The notes below the pieces were generated by a model. That model worked only from the letters and a program-made list of their open reading frames with translations. It had not been told where the DNA came from and did no database searches. From Limnohabitans sp. Jir61 (GTDB lineage: Bacteria > Pseudomonadota > Gammaproteobacteria > Burkholderiales > Burkholderiaceae_C): 64,000 nt of DNA. Shown piece after piece: positions 46,739-55,721 of this stretch; positions within the stretch are counted from its first letter, which is position 1; the number at the start of each line of letters is the position of its first letter. A program made the translations under genes and the position numbers. The stretch is from contig NZ_NESD01000001.1 in NCBI RefSeq assembly GCF_003063545.1, forward strand, positions 248,001-312,000, in the 5' to 3' direction.

Positions 46739-47659
46739 CTATTTGCGTGACGACACCACGATACCGCTGATGATCAGCGCAAATGCCGCAGCGTGATACA
46801 CCTGCGGCATTTCGCCGAGGACTAAGGCGGACAAGGTGGCTGTGAACACGGGAATGAGGTTCACAAAAAAGCCAGCGATGTTGGGCCCTACGTTTTGCAC
46901 GCCCAAGCCCCAAAAGCGGTAGGCCAGAACCGCTGGGCCCACAGACACATAAACCAGCGCAGCCACCAACGGCCAGCTCCAGCGGATGTGTGCATCGGCA
47001 ATGCCCGTCAGCCCCGCCCACTCCGCACCACTGAACGCGGCTGACCAGAACAAGCCAAACACCATTTGCGCCATCAAAAAGTTGGCCCAGTTGCTACGCG
47101 CTTCTGTGGGCTCTTGGGTGCCCGACAACAACCAGCTGTACCAAGACCACGCGGCTGTGGCCATGAGCACAAACACATCGCCGATCACCAAATGCACGTT
47201 GGCCAGTGCCTGCCAGTCACCACGACACAGCACCACCATCACACCGAGGATCGACAGCACTGCACCCGTCATTTGCCGCTTGCGCACGGTTTGCTTGAAG
47301 AACAACGCACCCACCAGCAACATGAACACAGGCATGCTGGAGCCGACCAAAGTCACGTTGATGGGTGTGGAGGTTTGCAGCGCTAAATACAGAAAGCTGT
47401 TGTACAAGCCCACACCCAGCAAACCTAGCAAGGTGTAGCGCTTCCAGTGCGCCCACAAGGGGCTGTCGCGGCGCAACAAGTTGTGCGCCAAAGGCAGCAC
47501 CAGCACAAAAGCCAAGGCCCAGCGAAAGAAATTGAGGGTGATGGGCGGAATTTGGTCGGCAATCATGCGGCCAATCACAGCGTTGCCTGCCCACAAAAGG
47601 GGAGGGATCAATAAAAGCGCCGCATTGCGCGGCGTGAGGGCGTGAGGAACAACTGGCAT
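46739..47659 (-). CDS. EamA-family (DMT) transporter
   Basis: A 306-residue membrane protein with ten hydrophobic helices in two EamA repeats (first repeat about residues 10-140, second about 160-300). It begins MPVVPHALTPRNAALLLIPP, then the GNAVIGRMIADQIPP helix. This is the second DMT-type exporter within 2.6 kb, facing the SDR-linked one. The substrate is unknown. It is divergent from the quinone oxidoreductase gene (112 bases between starts). Confidence 0.88.
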   Translation of the reverse strand: MPVVPHALTPRNAALLLIPPLLWAGNAVIGRMIADQIPPITLNFFRWALAFVLVLPLAHNLLRRDSPLWAHWKRYTLLGLLGVGLYNSFLYLALQTSTPINVTLVGSSMPVFMLLVGALFFKQTVRKRQMTGAVLSILGVMVVLCRGDWQALANVHLVIGDVFVLMATAAWSWYSWLLSGTQEPTEARSNWANFLMAQMVFGLFWSAAFSGAEWAGLTGIADAHIRWSWPLVAALVYVSVGPAVLAYRFWGLGVQNVGPNIAGFFVNLIPVFTATLSALVLGEMPQVYHAAAFALIISGIVVSSRK

Positions 47660-47771
47660 AAGGGCAAGACTGTACCTGAGCCCCCCAATAACCTGTGCGA
47701 CAGGAGAGGCACCAATTTCATGGCAGGATTCAGCGTCTGAAAAATTTCACCCATATCTGGAGCATCACCCC

Positions 47772-48755
47772 ATGACCAAAGCAGTCATCATCGAAAAAAA
47801 CGGCGGCCCTGAAGAACTCAAGCTCATTGACGTGACCGTGGGCCAACCTGGCCCAGGCGAAATTCGCATTCGCCACAAAGCCGTTGGCTTGAACTTCATC
47901 GACGTGTACCAACGCAGTGGCGTGTATGCACTGCCCATGCCTTTGCATTTGGGCATGGAAGCCTCCGGCATCATCGAAGCCGTGGGCGAGGGCGTGACCC
48001 ATTTGAAAGTAGGCGACCGTGCCGCGTATGCCAGCCAGCCACCCGGCAGCTACTGCGAAGAGCGCGTGATGCCCGCCAAGTGCGTGTGCAAATTGCCAGA
48101 CGCGATTTCGTTTGAAACCGGCGCAGCCATGATGCTCAAAGGTTTGACTGCTCAATATTTGTTGAAGCGCACCTTGCCACAAGGCGGCTTGCACAAGGGT
48201 GACTTCATCTTGTTCCACGCAGCCGCTGGTGGTGTGGGCCTGATCGCTTGCCAGTGGGCCAAGGCCTTGGGCTACCAACTGATTGGTACGGCTGGCAGCG
48301 ATGCCAAGTGCGAATTGGCCAAAGCCAATGGTGCAGCCCACGTCATCAACTACAACACAGAAGACTTCCTTGTGCGTGTGAAAGAAATCACAGGCGGCAA
48401 AGGCGTGAAAGTGGTTTACGACTCGGTGGGTAAAGACACGTGGGACAAATCACTGGACTGCTTGGCACCGTTTGGTTTGATGGCCAGCTTTGGTAACGCA
48501 TCTGGTGCACCAGCACCAATGGCTCCCGGCATCTTGGGCCCTAAGGGTTCGATCTACCTCACACGTCAAACCTTGTTCAGCCACATCGTCACGCGCGAAA
48601 GCACGCAAGAAATGGCAGACGATTTGTTTGAAGCCGTGACCAGCGGCAAGGTGAAGATCCACATCGACCAAACTTACCCCTTGGCCGACATTGCCCAAGC
48701 GCACCGCGACTTGGAAGCCCGCAAGACCACGGGTTGCACCATCATCACTTTGTGA
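47772..48755 (+). CDS. Zinc-independent quinone oxidoreductase (MDR family)
   Basis: A 327-residue medium-chain dehydrogenase/reductase of the NADPH:quinone oxidoreductase type. The N-terminal GroES-like domain contains HKAVGLNFIDVYQRSGVY, with no Cys/His zinc set; the nucleotide-binding domain has HAAAGGVGLIACQWAKALG and VYDSVGKDTWDKSLDCL. It likely reduces quinones or other electrophiles, using NADPH. It converges with the 2OG dioxygenase gene, with 16 bases between stops. Confidence 0.92.
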   Translation: MTKAVIIEKNGGPEELKLIDVTVGQPGPGEIRIRHKAVGLNFIDVYQRSGVYALPMPLHLGMEASGIIEAVGEGVTHLKVGDRAAYASQPPGSYCEERVMPAKCVCKLPDAISFETGAAMMLKGLTAQYLLKRTLPQGGLHKGDFILFHAAAGGVGLIACQWAKALGYQLIGTAGSDAKCELAKANGAAHVINYNTEDFLVRVKEITGGKGVKVVYDSVGKDTWDKSLDCLAPFGLMASFGNASGAPAPMAPGILGPKGSIYLTRQTLFSHIVTRESTQEMADDLFEAVTSGKVKIHIDQTYPLADIAQAHRDLEARKTTGCTIITL

Positions 48756-48771
48756 TGACAGCGCAGCGGTT

Positions 48772-49521
48772 TCAGGCGCTGGGTTCGGCGTCCTGAAACT
48801 TGTCTGCGCGGCAGGTGAGCACCAGCGTATCGCGATGACCGCCCTCAGCCAATGGCTGAATGGGCGTGCTTTCGTGAATCATGCGGGTGTCGTCTAACAA
48901 CATCAACGACCAAGGTTCGCTCAGTGTGAAGCGTTCGCCTTGTGGGCCGTTGGCTTCAAACACGCGGGTCTCGCCGCCTTTGATGTCGGTGCGGTTGACC
49001 ATGAACACCGCCACAAAATCCACGCCATCGCGATGTGCGCCTTCGGGTGTAGGGCGGCCAATGCCGTCGGTGGTGTCGATGCGGAACTGATGGGCTTCGA
49101 TGCACCACTTAGTGAGAGGTGTACCGCGTACTTCGCTTGCTGTTTTGGCTAAGGCTGTGAGCAGCTTGGTCCACGCAGGCGTGGCCACCGTGGCCTCGTG
49201 CATGGGTTCAAACCAGCGCTCCATGCCGCCGTGCAGCGCGTTGTAGTCGAGGGACTGCCAATGCGCACGATGCGGCACTTGGCTGAGCGTGTTGCGCTCA
49301 AACACAAAGCTGCTGTGCAAACGGCGGCGGTAGCGGCCACCGTCTTTGAGGTAGTTGTCGGGCGGCATGTTGTCCCAGCTGGGCGACAGCGCTTGCAGCT
49401 CGCTCAATGCACATCCGGCCCATTCAGCCACGCTGGCAGCACTGAGCATGCCGTAGCCTTTTTGAGAAATGGCAGTGTTCAGTTCGGCAATGCCAACTGT
49501 TTTTGGGGGAAGTATTTGCAT
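48772..49521 (-). CDS. 2-oxoglutarate/Fe(II)-dependent dioxygenase family protein
   Basis: A 249-residue protein of the 2OG-Fe_Oxy_2 group, in which known members hydroxylate free amino acids such as isoleucine. The iron triad is H163-X-D165 (GAHRDGVDF) and H216 (DTRMIHEST), and R230 (GGHRDTL) is the 2-oxoglutarate-binding Arg. The N-terminal SPSWDNMPPDNYLKDGGRYRRR block is typical. The ATG lies two bases from the lspA stop, so it is the last gene of a ribF-ileS-lspA-like run. Its substrate here is unknown. Confidence 0.88.
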   Translation of the reverse strand: MQILPPKTVGIAELNTAISQKGYGMLSAASVAEWAGCALSELQALSPSWDNMPPDNYLKDGGRYRRRLHSSFVFERNTLSQVPHRAHWQSLDYNALHGGMERWFEPMHEATVATPAWTKLLTALAKTASEVRGTPLTKWCIEAHQFRIDTTDGIGRPTPEGAHRDGVDFVAVFMVNRTDIKGGETRVFEANGPQGERFTLSEPWSLMLLDDTRMIHESTPIQPLAEGGHRDTLVLTCRADKFQDAEPSA

Positions 49522-49523
49522 GT

Positions 49524-50024
49524 TTAGTTTCCGCGGCGCACGCGCAACACTTCATCCAAGATGAGGCAGGCTGCACCCACGGTGATGCCGCTGTCGGCAA
49601 TGTTGAACGCGGGGAAGTGAATGCCTGCGTAATAAAAATCAAGGAAGTCGATCACGTAGCCGTAAAGCACGCGGTCAATCACATTGCCCACTGCGCCGCC
49701 CAAGATGCAGGCGATGGCAAAGCCAAATAGTTTTTGGCCTGAGTGTTTTTTCAGCATCCACACCATCGCCAAGGTTGCCAAAACGCCAAGGCCGGTGAAG
49801 AACCAACGCTGCCAGCCACCCGCCGTGGCGAGAAACGAAAACGCAGCGCCTTCGTTGTGCACGCGCACGATGTTGAAAAAGTCAGTGACAGGAAAACCTT
49901 CCCCTAGCTGATACGTGCTGACGATGAGCAGTTTGGTGAATTGATCGGCGATCAACACCAACGCGGCAATGCCGAGCCACACCCAATACGAGGTGGTGTT
50001 GCGGATGAAGGTGTGGCGTGCCAT
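49524..50024 (-). CDS. lspA: Lipoprotein signal peptidase (signal peptidase II)
   Basis: LspA cuts the signal peptide from diacylglyceryl-prolipoproteins at the lipobox. The 166-residue protein has four helices, and the catalytic Asp pair is D117 ([15 protein letters not shown]) and D144 ([11 protein letters not shown]). It is 37 bases after ileS, the order ileS-lspA being widespread. Several lipoproteins in this window are its presumed substrates. Confidence 0.96.
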   Translation of the reverse strand: MARHTFIRNTTSYWVWLGIAALVLIADQFTKLLIVSTYQLGEGFPVTDFFNIVRVHNEGAAFSFLATAGGWQRWFFTGLGVLATLAMVWMLKKHSGQKLFGFAIACILGGAVGNVIDRVLYGYVIDFLDFYYAGIHFPAFNIADSGITVGAACLILDEVLRVRRGN

Positions 50025-50061
50025 CTATTGCTTTCGTTGAGTGCTGAGACTTAGACGATGC

Positions 50062-52941
50062 TTAAGCGAAGTGACGCACTTCACCGTCGCCGTGCAAGTT
50101 GCTGTCGCAACGGCCGCACAGGGTTGGGTGAGCGGGGTTGTGGCCCACGTCGTCGCTGTAGTGCCAGCATCGCTCACACTTGGTGGCTTCGCTGGCTTTG
50201 ACTTCAATGCCAATGCCTGCGCCAGCTTTTTTCACCAAAGTGACTTTGGATGTGATGAACACAAACTTCAAGTCGTCGCCAAGAGATGCAAGTGCGTCAA
50301 ACAAAACGCCATCGCAATTAATTGTTAGCTCGGCTTGCAGTGATGCGCCCATCAAACCTTCCGTGCGTTTGTTTTCGATTTCTTTGTTAGCTAGTTCACG
50401 CACTTGTTGGATGCTGATCCATTTGTCTTTCAGTGCGTTGTTCGTAGCGCCAAGATCAGTGAAGGTCTCCAAGAAGATCGACTCAGACTTGCCAAACGTG
50501 GTCCACGCTTCTTCAGCGGTGAAGCTGAGGAACGGGGCCATCCAGCGCAACATGGCGTGGGTGATTTGGTGCAACGCGGTTTGGGCGCTGCGACGAGCGA
50601 GCGACTTGGGTGCTGTGGTGTACAGGCGGTCTTTGAGCACGTCCAAATAGAACGCGCCCAAATCTTCCGAGCAGTACAGCTGCAACTTCGACACCACGGG
50701 GTGGAACTCATACGCATCGAAGTGCTCGCGAATTTCGGCTTGCACTTGCGCAGCACGAGACAGCGCGTACTTGTCGATTTCCAACAAGTCGTCAAACGCC
50801 ACGGCGTCTTTGGCTGGGTCAAAGTCGCTCACGTTGGCGAGCAAGAAGCGCAGCGTGTTGCGGATGCGGCGGTACGCATCAACCACGCGGGCCAAGATTT
50901 TGTCGTCGATGTTCAGGTCGCCCGAGTAGTCGGTGCTGGCCACCCACAAGCGCACGATCTCGGCGCCCATCTTGTCGCTCACCTCTTGCGGCGCGACGGT
51001 GTTGCCCAAGCTCTTGCTCATCTTGCGGCCTTGGCCGTCGGTGGCAAATCCGTGGGTCAGCAGGCCTTTGTAGGGCGCGCGGTCGTACAAGGCGCAGCCG
51101 AGCAACAACGAGCTGTGGAACCAGCCACGGTGTTGGTCGTGGCCTTCTAAATACAAGTCGGCTTCTTGACCATCTTCGTGATACGGCTTACGGTCGTAGG
51201 CGTCTTTGTGGCTGCCGCGCAGCACGTGTTGGAAGGTCGAACCTGAGTCAAACCACACTTCCAAGATGTCGGTGCTCTTGGTGTAGCTGGCTGCGTCGTC
51301 GCCGGGTTGGTTGAGGATGTCTTCCACCGTCACGCGGCTCCATGCTTCGATGCCGCCTTTTTCAACGATGTCTGCCGCTTGGTCCATGATGGCCATGGTG
51401 CGTGGGTGCAACTCGCCGCTGTCTTTGTGCAAGAAGAACGGCACGGGCACACCCCAGCTGCGTTGGCGCGAGATGCACCAATCGGGGCGGTTGGCAATCA
51501 TGTCGCGCAAACGTGCGCGGCCGTTTTCTGGGTAGAAGTGCGTGTCGTCAATCGCTTTCAACGCGAGTTCGCGCAGCGATTTGCTCGACTTGTCGGTGAT
51601 GAACTTGCCCGTGGTTTTTTCGGTGGTGCTGTCAAACGCATCCATGCGGATGAACCATTGCGCCGCTGCACGGTAGATGACGGGCGTTTTGTGACGCCAG
51701 CAATGTGGGTAGCTGTGCGTGATGGTTTGTGTGGCCATCAAGCGGCCTGCGTTTTGCAACGCTTCCAGAATGACGGGCACCGCTTTCCAAATGTGCTGGC
51801 CACCGAACAACGGGAAGTCAGCGGCGTATGCGCCGTTGCCTTGCACGGGGTTCAAGATGTCGGTGTACTTCATGCCATTGGCCATGCATGAGTTGAAGTC
51901 ATCCACGCCGTAGGCAGGTGCGCTGTGCACGATGCCTGTGCCGTCGGTTTCACCCACGTAGTCGGCCAAGAACACGGGGGCGGTGCGTTGGTAGCCAGCG
52001 TCCACATGTGACAGTGGGTGGTTGAACTCAATGAGTCCGAGCTTGTCGCCTTTGGCGGTCGCAACAACCTTGCCTTCGAGCTTCCAACGCTCCAAACATT
52101 TCTCGACCAACGAAGCCGCGCACAAGAACAAACCACGCTCGGTGTCCACCAACGCGTAGTTGATTTCGGGGTGTATGTTGAGTGCTTGGTTGGCGGGGAT
52201 GGTCCACGCGGTGGTGGTCCAGATGACGGCGAAAGCTTCTTTGTCGAGCTTGGGCAAACCAAATGCAGCAGCGAGTTTCTCGGGCTGAGCGCACAAGAAG
52301 GCCACGTCCAAGGTATCGCTATCCTTATTGGCGTATTCAATTTCAAACTCAGCTAGTGACGAGCCGCAGTCAAAACACCAGTACACGGGCTTCAAGCCGC
52401 GGTACACAAAGCCACGTTCCATCACGCGTTTGAAGGCGCGCAGTTGGCCGGCTTCGTTGGCAGGGTCCATGGTGCGGTAGGGGCGCTCCCAGTCGCCCAG
52501 CACGCCCAAGCGTTTGAAGTCTTCGCGTTGTTGTTCGATTTGCTCGGTGGCGAAGGCGCGGCTCTTAGCCTGCATGTCGTCGCGGCTGAGTTTGCGACCA
52601 TGCAGTTTTTCGATGGCGTTCTCGATGGGCAAACCGTGGCAGTCCCAGCCGGGGATGTATTGCGCGTCAAAGCCGCCCAATTGCTTGGACTTGACGATCA
52701 TGTCCTTCAGCACTTTGTTCAGCGCGTGGCCGATGTGCAGTTTGCCGTTGGCGTAGGGCGGGCCGTCGTGCAACACAAACAGCGGTGCGCCTTGGCGAGC
52801 CACGCGCAGTTTTTTGTACAAGCCTTGTTCGTTCCATTGCTTGGCCCAAGCGGGTTCGCGTTTGGGCAAGTCACCACGCATGGGGAACGGGGTGTCCATC
52901 ATGTTGATGCGGGTGTCAGGGGTCTGGCTTTTGTCAGTCAT
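50062..52941 (-). CDS. ileS: Isoleucyl-tRNA synthetase
   Basis: A 959-residue class I synthetase. HIGH motif at 69-72 ([20 protein letters not shown]), KMSKS motif in [11 protein letters not shown] (about residue 645), and editing domain between. The C-terminal zinc site has CERCWHY and CGRC groups. It is preceded by ribF and followed by lspA on the minus strand. An AGGTCGGAGG lies upstream of the start. Confidence 0.96.
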   Translation of the reverse strand: MTDKSQTPDTRINMMDTPFPMRGDLPKREPAWAKQWNEQGLYKKLRVARQGAPLFVLHDGPPYANGKLHIGHALNKVLKDMIVKSKQLGGFDAQYIPGWDCHGLPIENAIEKLHGRKLSRDDMQAKSRAFATEQIEQQREDFKRLGVLGDWERPYRTMDPANEAGQLRAFKRVMERGFVYRGLKPVYWCFDCGSSLAEFEIEYANKDSDTLDVAFLCAQPEKLAAAFGLPKLDKEAFAVIWTTTAWTIPANQALNIHPEINYALVDTERGLFLCAASLVEKCLERWKLEGKVVATAKGDKLGLIEFNHPLSHVDAGYQRTAPVFLADYVGETDGTGIVHSAPAYGVDDFNSCMANGMKYTDILNPVQGNGAYAADFPLFGGQHIWKAVPVILEALQNAGRLMATQTITHSYPHCWRHKTPVIYRAAAQWFIRMDAFDSTTEKTTGKFITDKSSKSLRELALKAIDDTHFYPENGRARLRDMIANRPDWCISRQRSWGVPVPFFLHKDSGELHPRTMAIMDQAADIVEKGGIEAWSRVTVEDILNQPGDDAASYTKSTDILEVWFDSGSTFQHVLRGSHKDAYDRKPYHEDGQEADLYLEGHDQHRGWFHSSLLLGCALYDRAPYKGLLTHGFATDGQGRKMSKSLGNTVAPQEVSDKMGAEIVRLWVASTDYSGDLNIDDKILARVVDAYRRIRNTLRFLLANVSDFDPAKDAVAFDDLLEIDKYALSRAAQVQAEIREHFDAYEFHPVVSKLQLYCSEDLGAFYLDVLKDRLYTTAPKSLARRSAQTALHQITHAMLRWMAPFLSFTAEEAWTTFGKSESIFLETFTDLGATNNALKDKWISIQQVRELANKEIENKRTEGLMGASLQAELTINCDGVLFDALASLGDDLKFVFITSKVTLVKKAGAGIGIEVKASEATKCERCWHYSDDVGHNPAHPTLCGRCDSNLHGDGEVRHFA

Positions 52942-53057
52942 GGCTATCTCAGGTCGGAGGCATTAAGAGGGGCTGGCTGCTAAACCCAAAAGCGGGGCAG
53001 CTCGCTAAATCAGGCAGATGCGGGGCAATGTGCAGCAAGAGGGGGCTGCACGCCCCG

Positions 53058-54032
53058 TCAAATTCGGGCTGCGAGCCAGGCGCGTGCATCGTCGCAGTCT
53101 TTGTGTATGCCTTGCATCAAGGCGTCCAGACCGTCGTACTTCAGCTCGTCGTGTAATTTGTGCAGCAGTTCCACGCGGATGATTTTACCGTAGCCCCCCT
53201 CAGCGCCTAGGCTGGCTGGCCAGTCGAGGCAATGGGTTTCTAGCAGCACGCGGCCGCCGTTCACATCGGTCGGGTCAAGCGAGGGGCGAATGCCCAAATT
53301 GGCCACACCGGCCAAGGGCTGGTCGGCCAAACCGTGTACCTGCACCACGAAGATGCCGCTGGCAGCAGGCTTCCAGTGGCTAAAGCGCAAATTGAGCGTG
53401 CGGCAGTTCAGCTCGCGGCCCAGCTTGCGGCCATGCACCACATGACCCGAAATGGCATAAGGGCGGCCCAGCAACTGCGCCACCTCTTGCATCGCGCCAC
53501 GGCCCATGGCCTCACGCACGGCAGAGCTGGACACGCGCAGGTTCTTCACCTCGTAGCTGTTCATGCGGGCCACGTCAAAACCGTGCGCTGTGCCTGCGGC
53601 GTCCAGCATGGCGTAGTCGCCCGCACGTTTGGCCCCAAAGCGGAAGTCGTCACCCACCAGCACGTATTTCACGCCGAGGCCTTTGACCAGCACGTCTTCG
53701 ATGAAAGCCTGCGGTTCTTGCGAGGCAAAGCTTTGGTCAAACGGCAGCACCACGCATTGGTCTACACCGCAAGCGGCCAGCTCGTTGAGCTTGTCGCGCA
53801 GGGTGGCAATGCGGGCAGGGGCGAGGTCGGGCTGTTGGTGCTGCTTGGCGAAGAAGTCGCGCGGGTGCGGCTCGAACGTCATCACGCAACTGGGCACGCC
53901 GCGGTGACGTGCCTCATTTTTCAGCAGGGCCAGCATGGCTTGGTGGCCACGGTGCACGCCGTCAAAGTTGCCAATCGTCAGCGCACAGGCTGAAGCCAAT
54001 TGGGGGTGATGAAAACCTCGAAAAATTTGCAT
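53058..54032 (-). CDS. ribF: Bifunctional riboflavin kinase/FMN adenylyltransferase
   Basis: RibF makes FMN and FAD from riboflavin. The N-terminal adenylyltransferase domain has LTIGNFDGVHRGHQAML, and the C-terminal kinase domain has YAISGHVVHGRKLGRELNCRT. I chose the ATG at 54032 (324 residues); the frame is open 12 codons upstream. It is 116 bases before ileS on the same strand and divergent from the HNH gene (109 bases). Confidence 0.95.
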   Translation of the reverse strand: MQIFRGFHHPQLASACALTIGNFDGVHRGHQAMLALLKNEARHRGVPSCVMTFEPHPRDFFAKQHQQPDLAPARIATLRDKLNELAACGVDQCVVLPFDQSFASQEPQAFIEDVLVKGLGVKYVLVGDDFRFGAKRAGDYAMLDAAGTAHGFDVARMNSYEVKNLRVSSSAVREAMGRGAMQEVAQLLGRPYAISGHVVHGRKLGRELNCRTLNLRFSHWKPAASGIFVVQVHGLADQPLAGVANLGIRPSLDPTDVNGGRVLLETHCLDWPASLGAEGGYGKIIRVELLHKLHDELKYDGLDALMQGIHKDCDDARAWLAARI

Positions 54033-54141
54033 GGTTTGAGTGTGGGGCGACGAACATAAAACTGTCACCCAATAAAGGTATATTGTCAGCGATAGATGTG
54101 CATTCCCGATCGGTCGTTTTAGAAGCGAATGGAGGTGAGGT

Positions 54142-54699
54142 GTGAAGGTCTTGAAACTGTCTGCCCAAGGGCTACCGCAGTCGTGGATATCGCTGGAAGA
54201 AGCGGTTCTCCACTACGCGGCCGACGAAGTACGCTGGGAATCTGGCGGCGAGGTGGCGGTGTTTCATGGCGGCACCAATGCCATCACGGGCCAGCAGTCG
54301 ATCATCACGGTCAACAGCATCATCGGCACGAAAGGTGTGCCCAAGATCAACCCGTTTGATTTGAAATCGGGTCTGACCAACGACAAGCTTTTCAGTCGCG
54401 ACCGCAATGTTTGCGCTTACTGCGGCGACCACTTCGTTGAGTCAGAACTCACCCGCGAGCACATTCGCCCCGTGGGCCAAGGCGGCCCCAATGTTTGGAT
54501 GAATGTGGTGACAGCGTGCAAATCGTGCAACCACCGCAAGGGCAACCGCACGCCCGAGCAAGCGCGTATGCCGCTTCTTTACACACCTTATGAGCCATCG
54601 TTGTGGGAGGACTTCATCTTGCGTAACCGCCGTATCTTGGCGGATCAGATGGAGTTTTTGATGGCGCATGTGCCTAAGAGTTCTCGGCTCTTGGCTTAG
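54142..54699 (+). CDS. HNH endonuclease family protein
   Basis: A 185-residue protein with an HNH/His-Me nuclease domain: C91-X2-C94 (CAYCGDHF), ELTREHIRP (H107 of the metal-binding motif), and TACKSCNHRKGNR (C126, C129, H131). The N-terminal 85 residues (KLSAQGLPQSWISLEEAVLH) are a domain common in these proteobacterial HNH proteins. The GTG start has a strong GGAGG six bases upstream. Its target is unknown; the family includes repair and defence nucleases. It is divergent from ribF and converges with purN. Confidence 0.88.
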   Translation: MKVLKLSAQGLPQSWISLEEAVLHYAADEVRWESGGEVAVFHGGTNAITGQQSIITVNSIIGTKGVPKINPFDLKSGLTNDKLFSRDRNVCAYCGDHFVESELTREHIRPVGQGGPNVWMNVVTACKSCNHRKGNRTPEQARMPLLYTPYEPSLWEDFILRNRRILADQMEFLMAHVPKSSRLLA

Positions 54700-54737
54700 G
54701 TTTTTGCGTTCGCTCTCTCGAGTTGGCTGTTGCTCCG

Positions 54738-54807
54738 CCGAGAGGCGCATGGCCAGCTTCCTCATGTTGGAGTACCAGAAATCGTCAGCTGGCCATACCC
54801 CTCTCAG
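54738..54807. repeat. Large imperfect inverted repeat between HNH and purN
   Basis: GAGAGG-(3)-ATGGCCAGC on the left (54740-54757) matches GCTGGCCAT-(3)-CCTCTC on the right (54788-54805), separated by a 30-base loop. A further perfect CGAGT/ACTCG hairpin (54811-54826) lies just right of it. The element fills most of the 129-base gap between two convergent genes, in which no coding sequence is seen. It has no T-run, so it is not a standard terminator; it may be a structured RNA end or a repeat-family member. Confidence 0.55.
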
Positions 54808-54828
54808 CTGCGAGTTCCTTCACTCGGA

Positions 54829-55419
54829 CTAATTGGCTAACAACTCCGCCACAGCCTTCGGATAAATCAAATGCTCCTGCGTCAACACCCGCGCAGCCAG
54901 TGTGTCTGCGGTGTCGTCAGGCAGCACGGGCACAACCGCCTGCGCGAGGATGGGGCCGTGGTCTAGTTCAGCAGTCACGCGGTGCACAGTGGCTCCGGCA
55001 AATTTGCAGCCAGCTTCGATGGCGCGCTCATGCGTGTGCAGGCCGGGGAAGGCGGGCAGTAGCGAGGGGTGGATGTTGAGCAGTCGGCCTTCGTAGTGCG
55101 CCACAAAGCCTGGGGTGAGGATGCGCATGAAGCCAGCCAGCACCACAAGGTGGGGCTGGTGTTTGTCGATCTCGGTCATCAAGGCGGCGTCAAAGGCTTC
55201 GCGGGGTTGGGGTTCACCTGCGAAGGCTTTGTGGTCGATGACGGCTGTGGCGATGCCGTGTTCTTTGGCAAAGGCCAAGCCTTTGGCATCGGCTTTGTTG
55301 CTGATGACGGCGCTGACCTGCGCGTTGAATTGCTTGGCCCAGTTTTGGGCTTGCGCGGTGCGTACGATGGCGGCCATGTTGGAGCCGCCGCCAGAGATCA
55401 AGATGACGATGTTTTTCAT
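54829..55419 (-). CDS. purN: Phosphoribosylglycinamide formyltransferase
   Basis: PurN transfers a formyl group from 10-formyltetrahydrofolate to GAR in purine synthesis. The N-terminal ISGGGSNM block, folate-binding LVVLAGFMRILTPGFV, catalytic NIHPSLLPAFPGLHTHERAI (Asn and His) and the Asp of ELDHGPILAQ are present. The 196-residue length is typical. It follows the DUF1653 gene by 45 bases on the same strand. Confidence 0.95.
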   Translation of the reverse strand: MKNIVILISGGGSNMAAIVRTAQAQNWAKQFNAQVSAVISNKADAKGLAFAKEHGIATAVIDHKAFAGEPQPREAFDAALMTEIDKHQPHLVVLAGFMRILTPGFVAHYEGRLLNIHPSLLPAFPGLHTHERAIEAGCKFAGATVHRVTAELDHGPILAQAVVPVLPDDTADTLAARVLTQEHLIYPKAVAELLAN

Positions 55420-55464
55420 TGCCGCGAATTATCGCGGGGCTGGCAATACCGCTGCATACAAGGC

Positions 55465-55701
55465 TTAGTTTGTTTTGACGAAGCGCGGCTGCATCACACC
55501 ATCAATCAGCACTTGTTCGTTAAACATGGCAGCAGGGCGCACCCACAGGCCGTGTGCGCCGTAAAGGGCGCGGTAGAGGGTCATGGGTTCTAGTGTTTCG
55601 CTGTGGCGCACGGTGCCAATCACCTCGTATTGGCCGCCTTTGTAGTGGCGGTAGAGGCCGATGGGAGTTTCTTGCAGTGGGGGGAGGTCTTGGTCGTTCA
55701 T
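55465..55701 (-). CDS. DUF1653 family protein
   Basis: A 78-residue protein of the small DUF1653 family, seen in the core YRHYKGGQYEVIGTVRHSETLEPMTLYRALYG with a final ARPR-like segment. Members are single beta-rich domains of unknown function. The ATG at 55701 is chosen; a TTG four residues upstream is possible. It is divergent from the RsmB-like gene with 20 bases between starts and precedes purN. Confidence 0.85.
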   Translation of the reverse strand: MNDQDLPPLQETPIGLYRHYKGGQYEVIGTVRHSETLEPMTLYRALYGAHGLWVRPAAMFNEQVLIDGVMQPRFVKTN

Positions 55702-55721
55702 AGGATGGGACAATACACCCT

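Noticed and set aside
51307..51891. 194-codon plus-strand frame within ileS
   Set aside because: It is antisense to a well-conserved synthetase region and has no recognisable domain.
54040..54141. Possible promoters in the AT-rich gap between ribF and the HNH gene
   Set aside because: TATATT-like hexamers occur, but no partner -35 at a proper spacing was found; an FMN riboswitch would be larger and is not seen.
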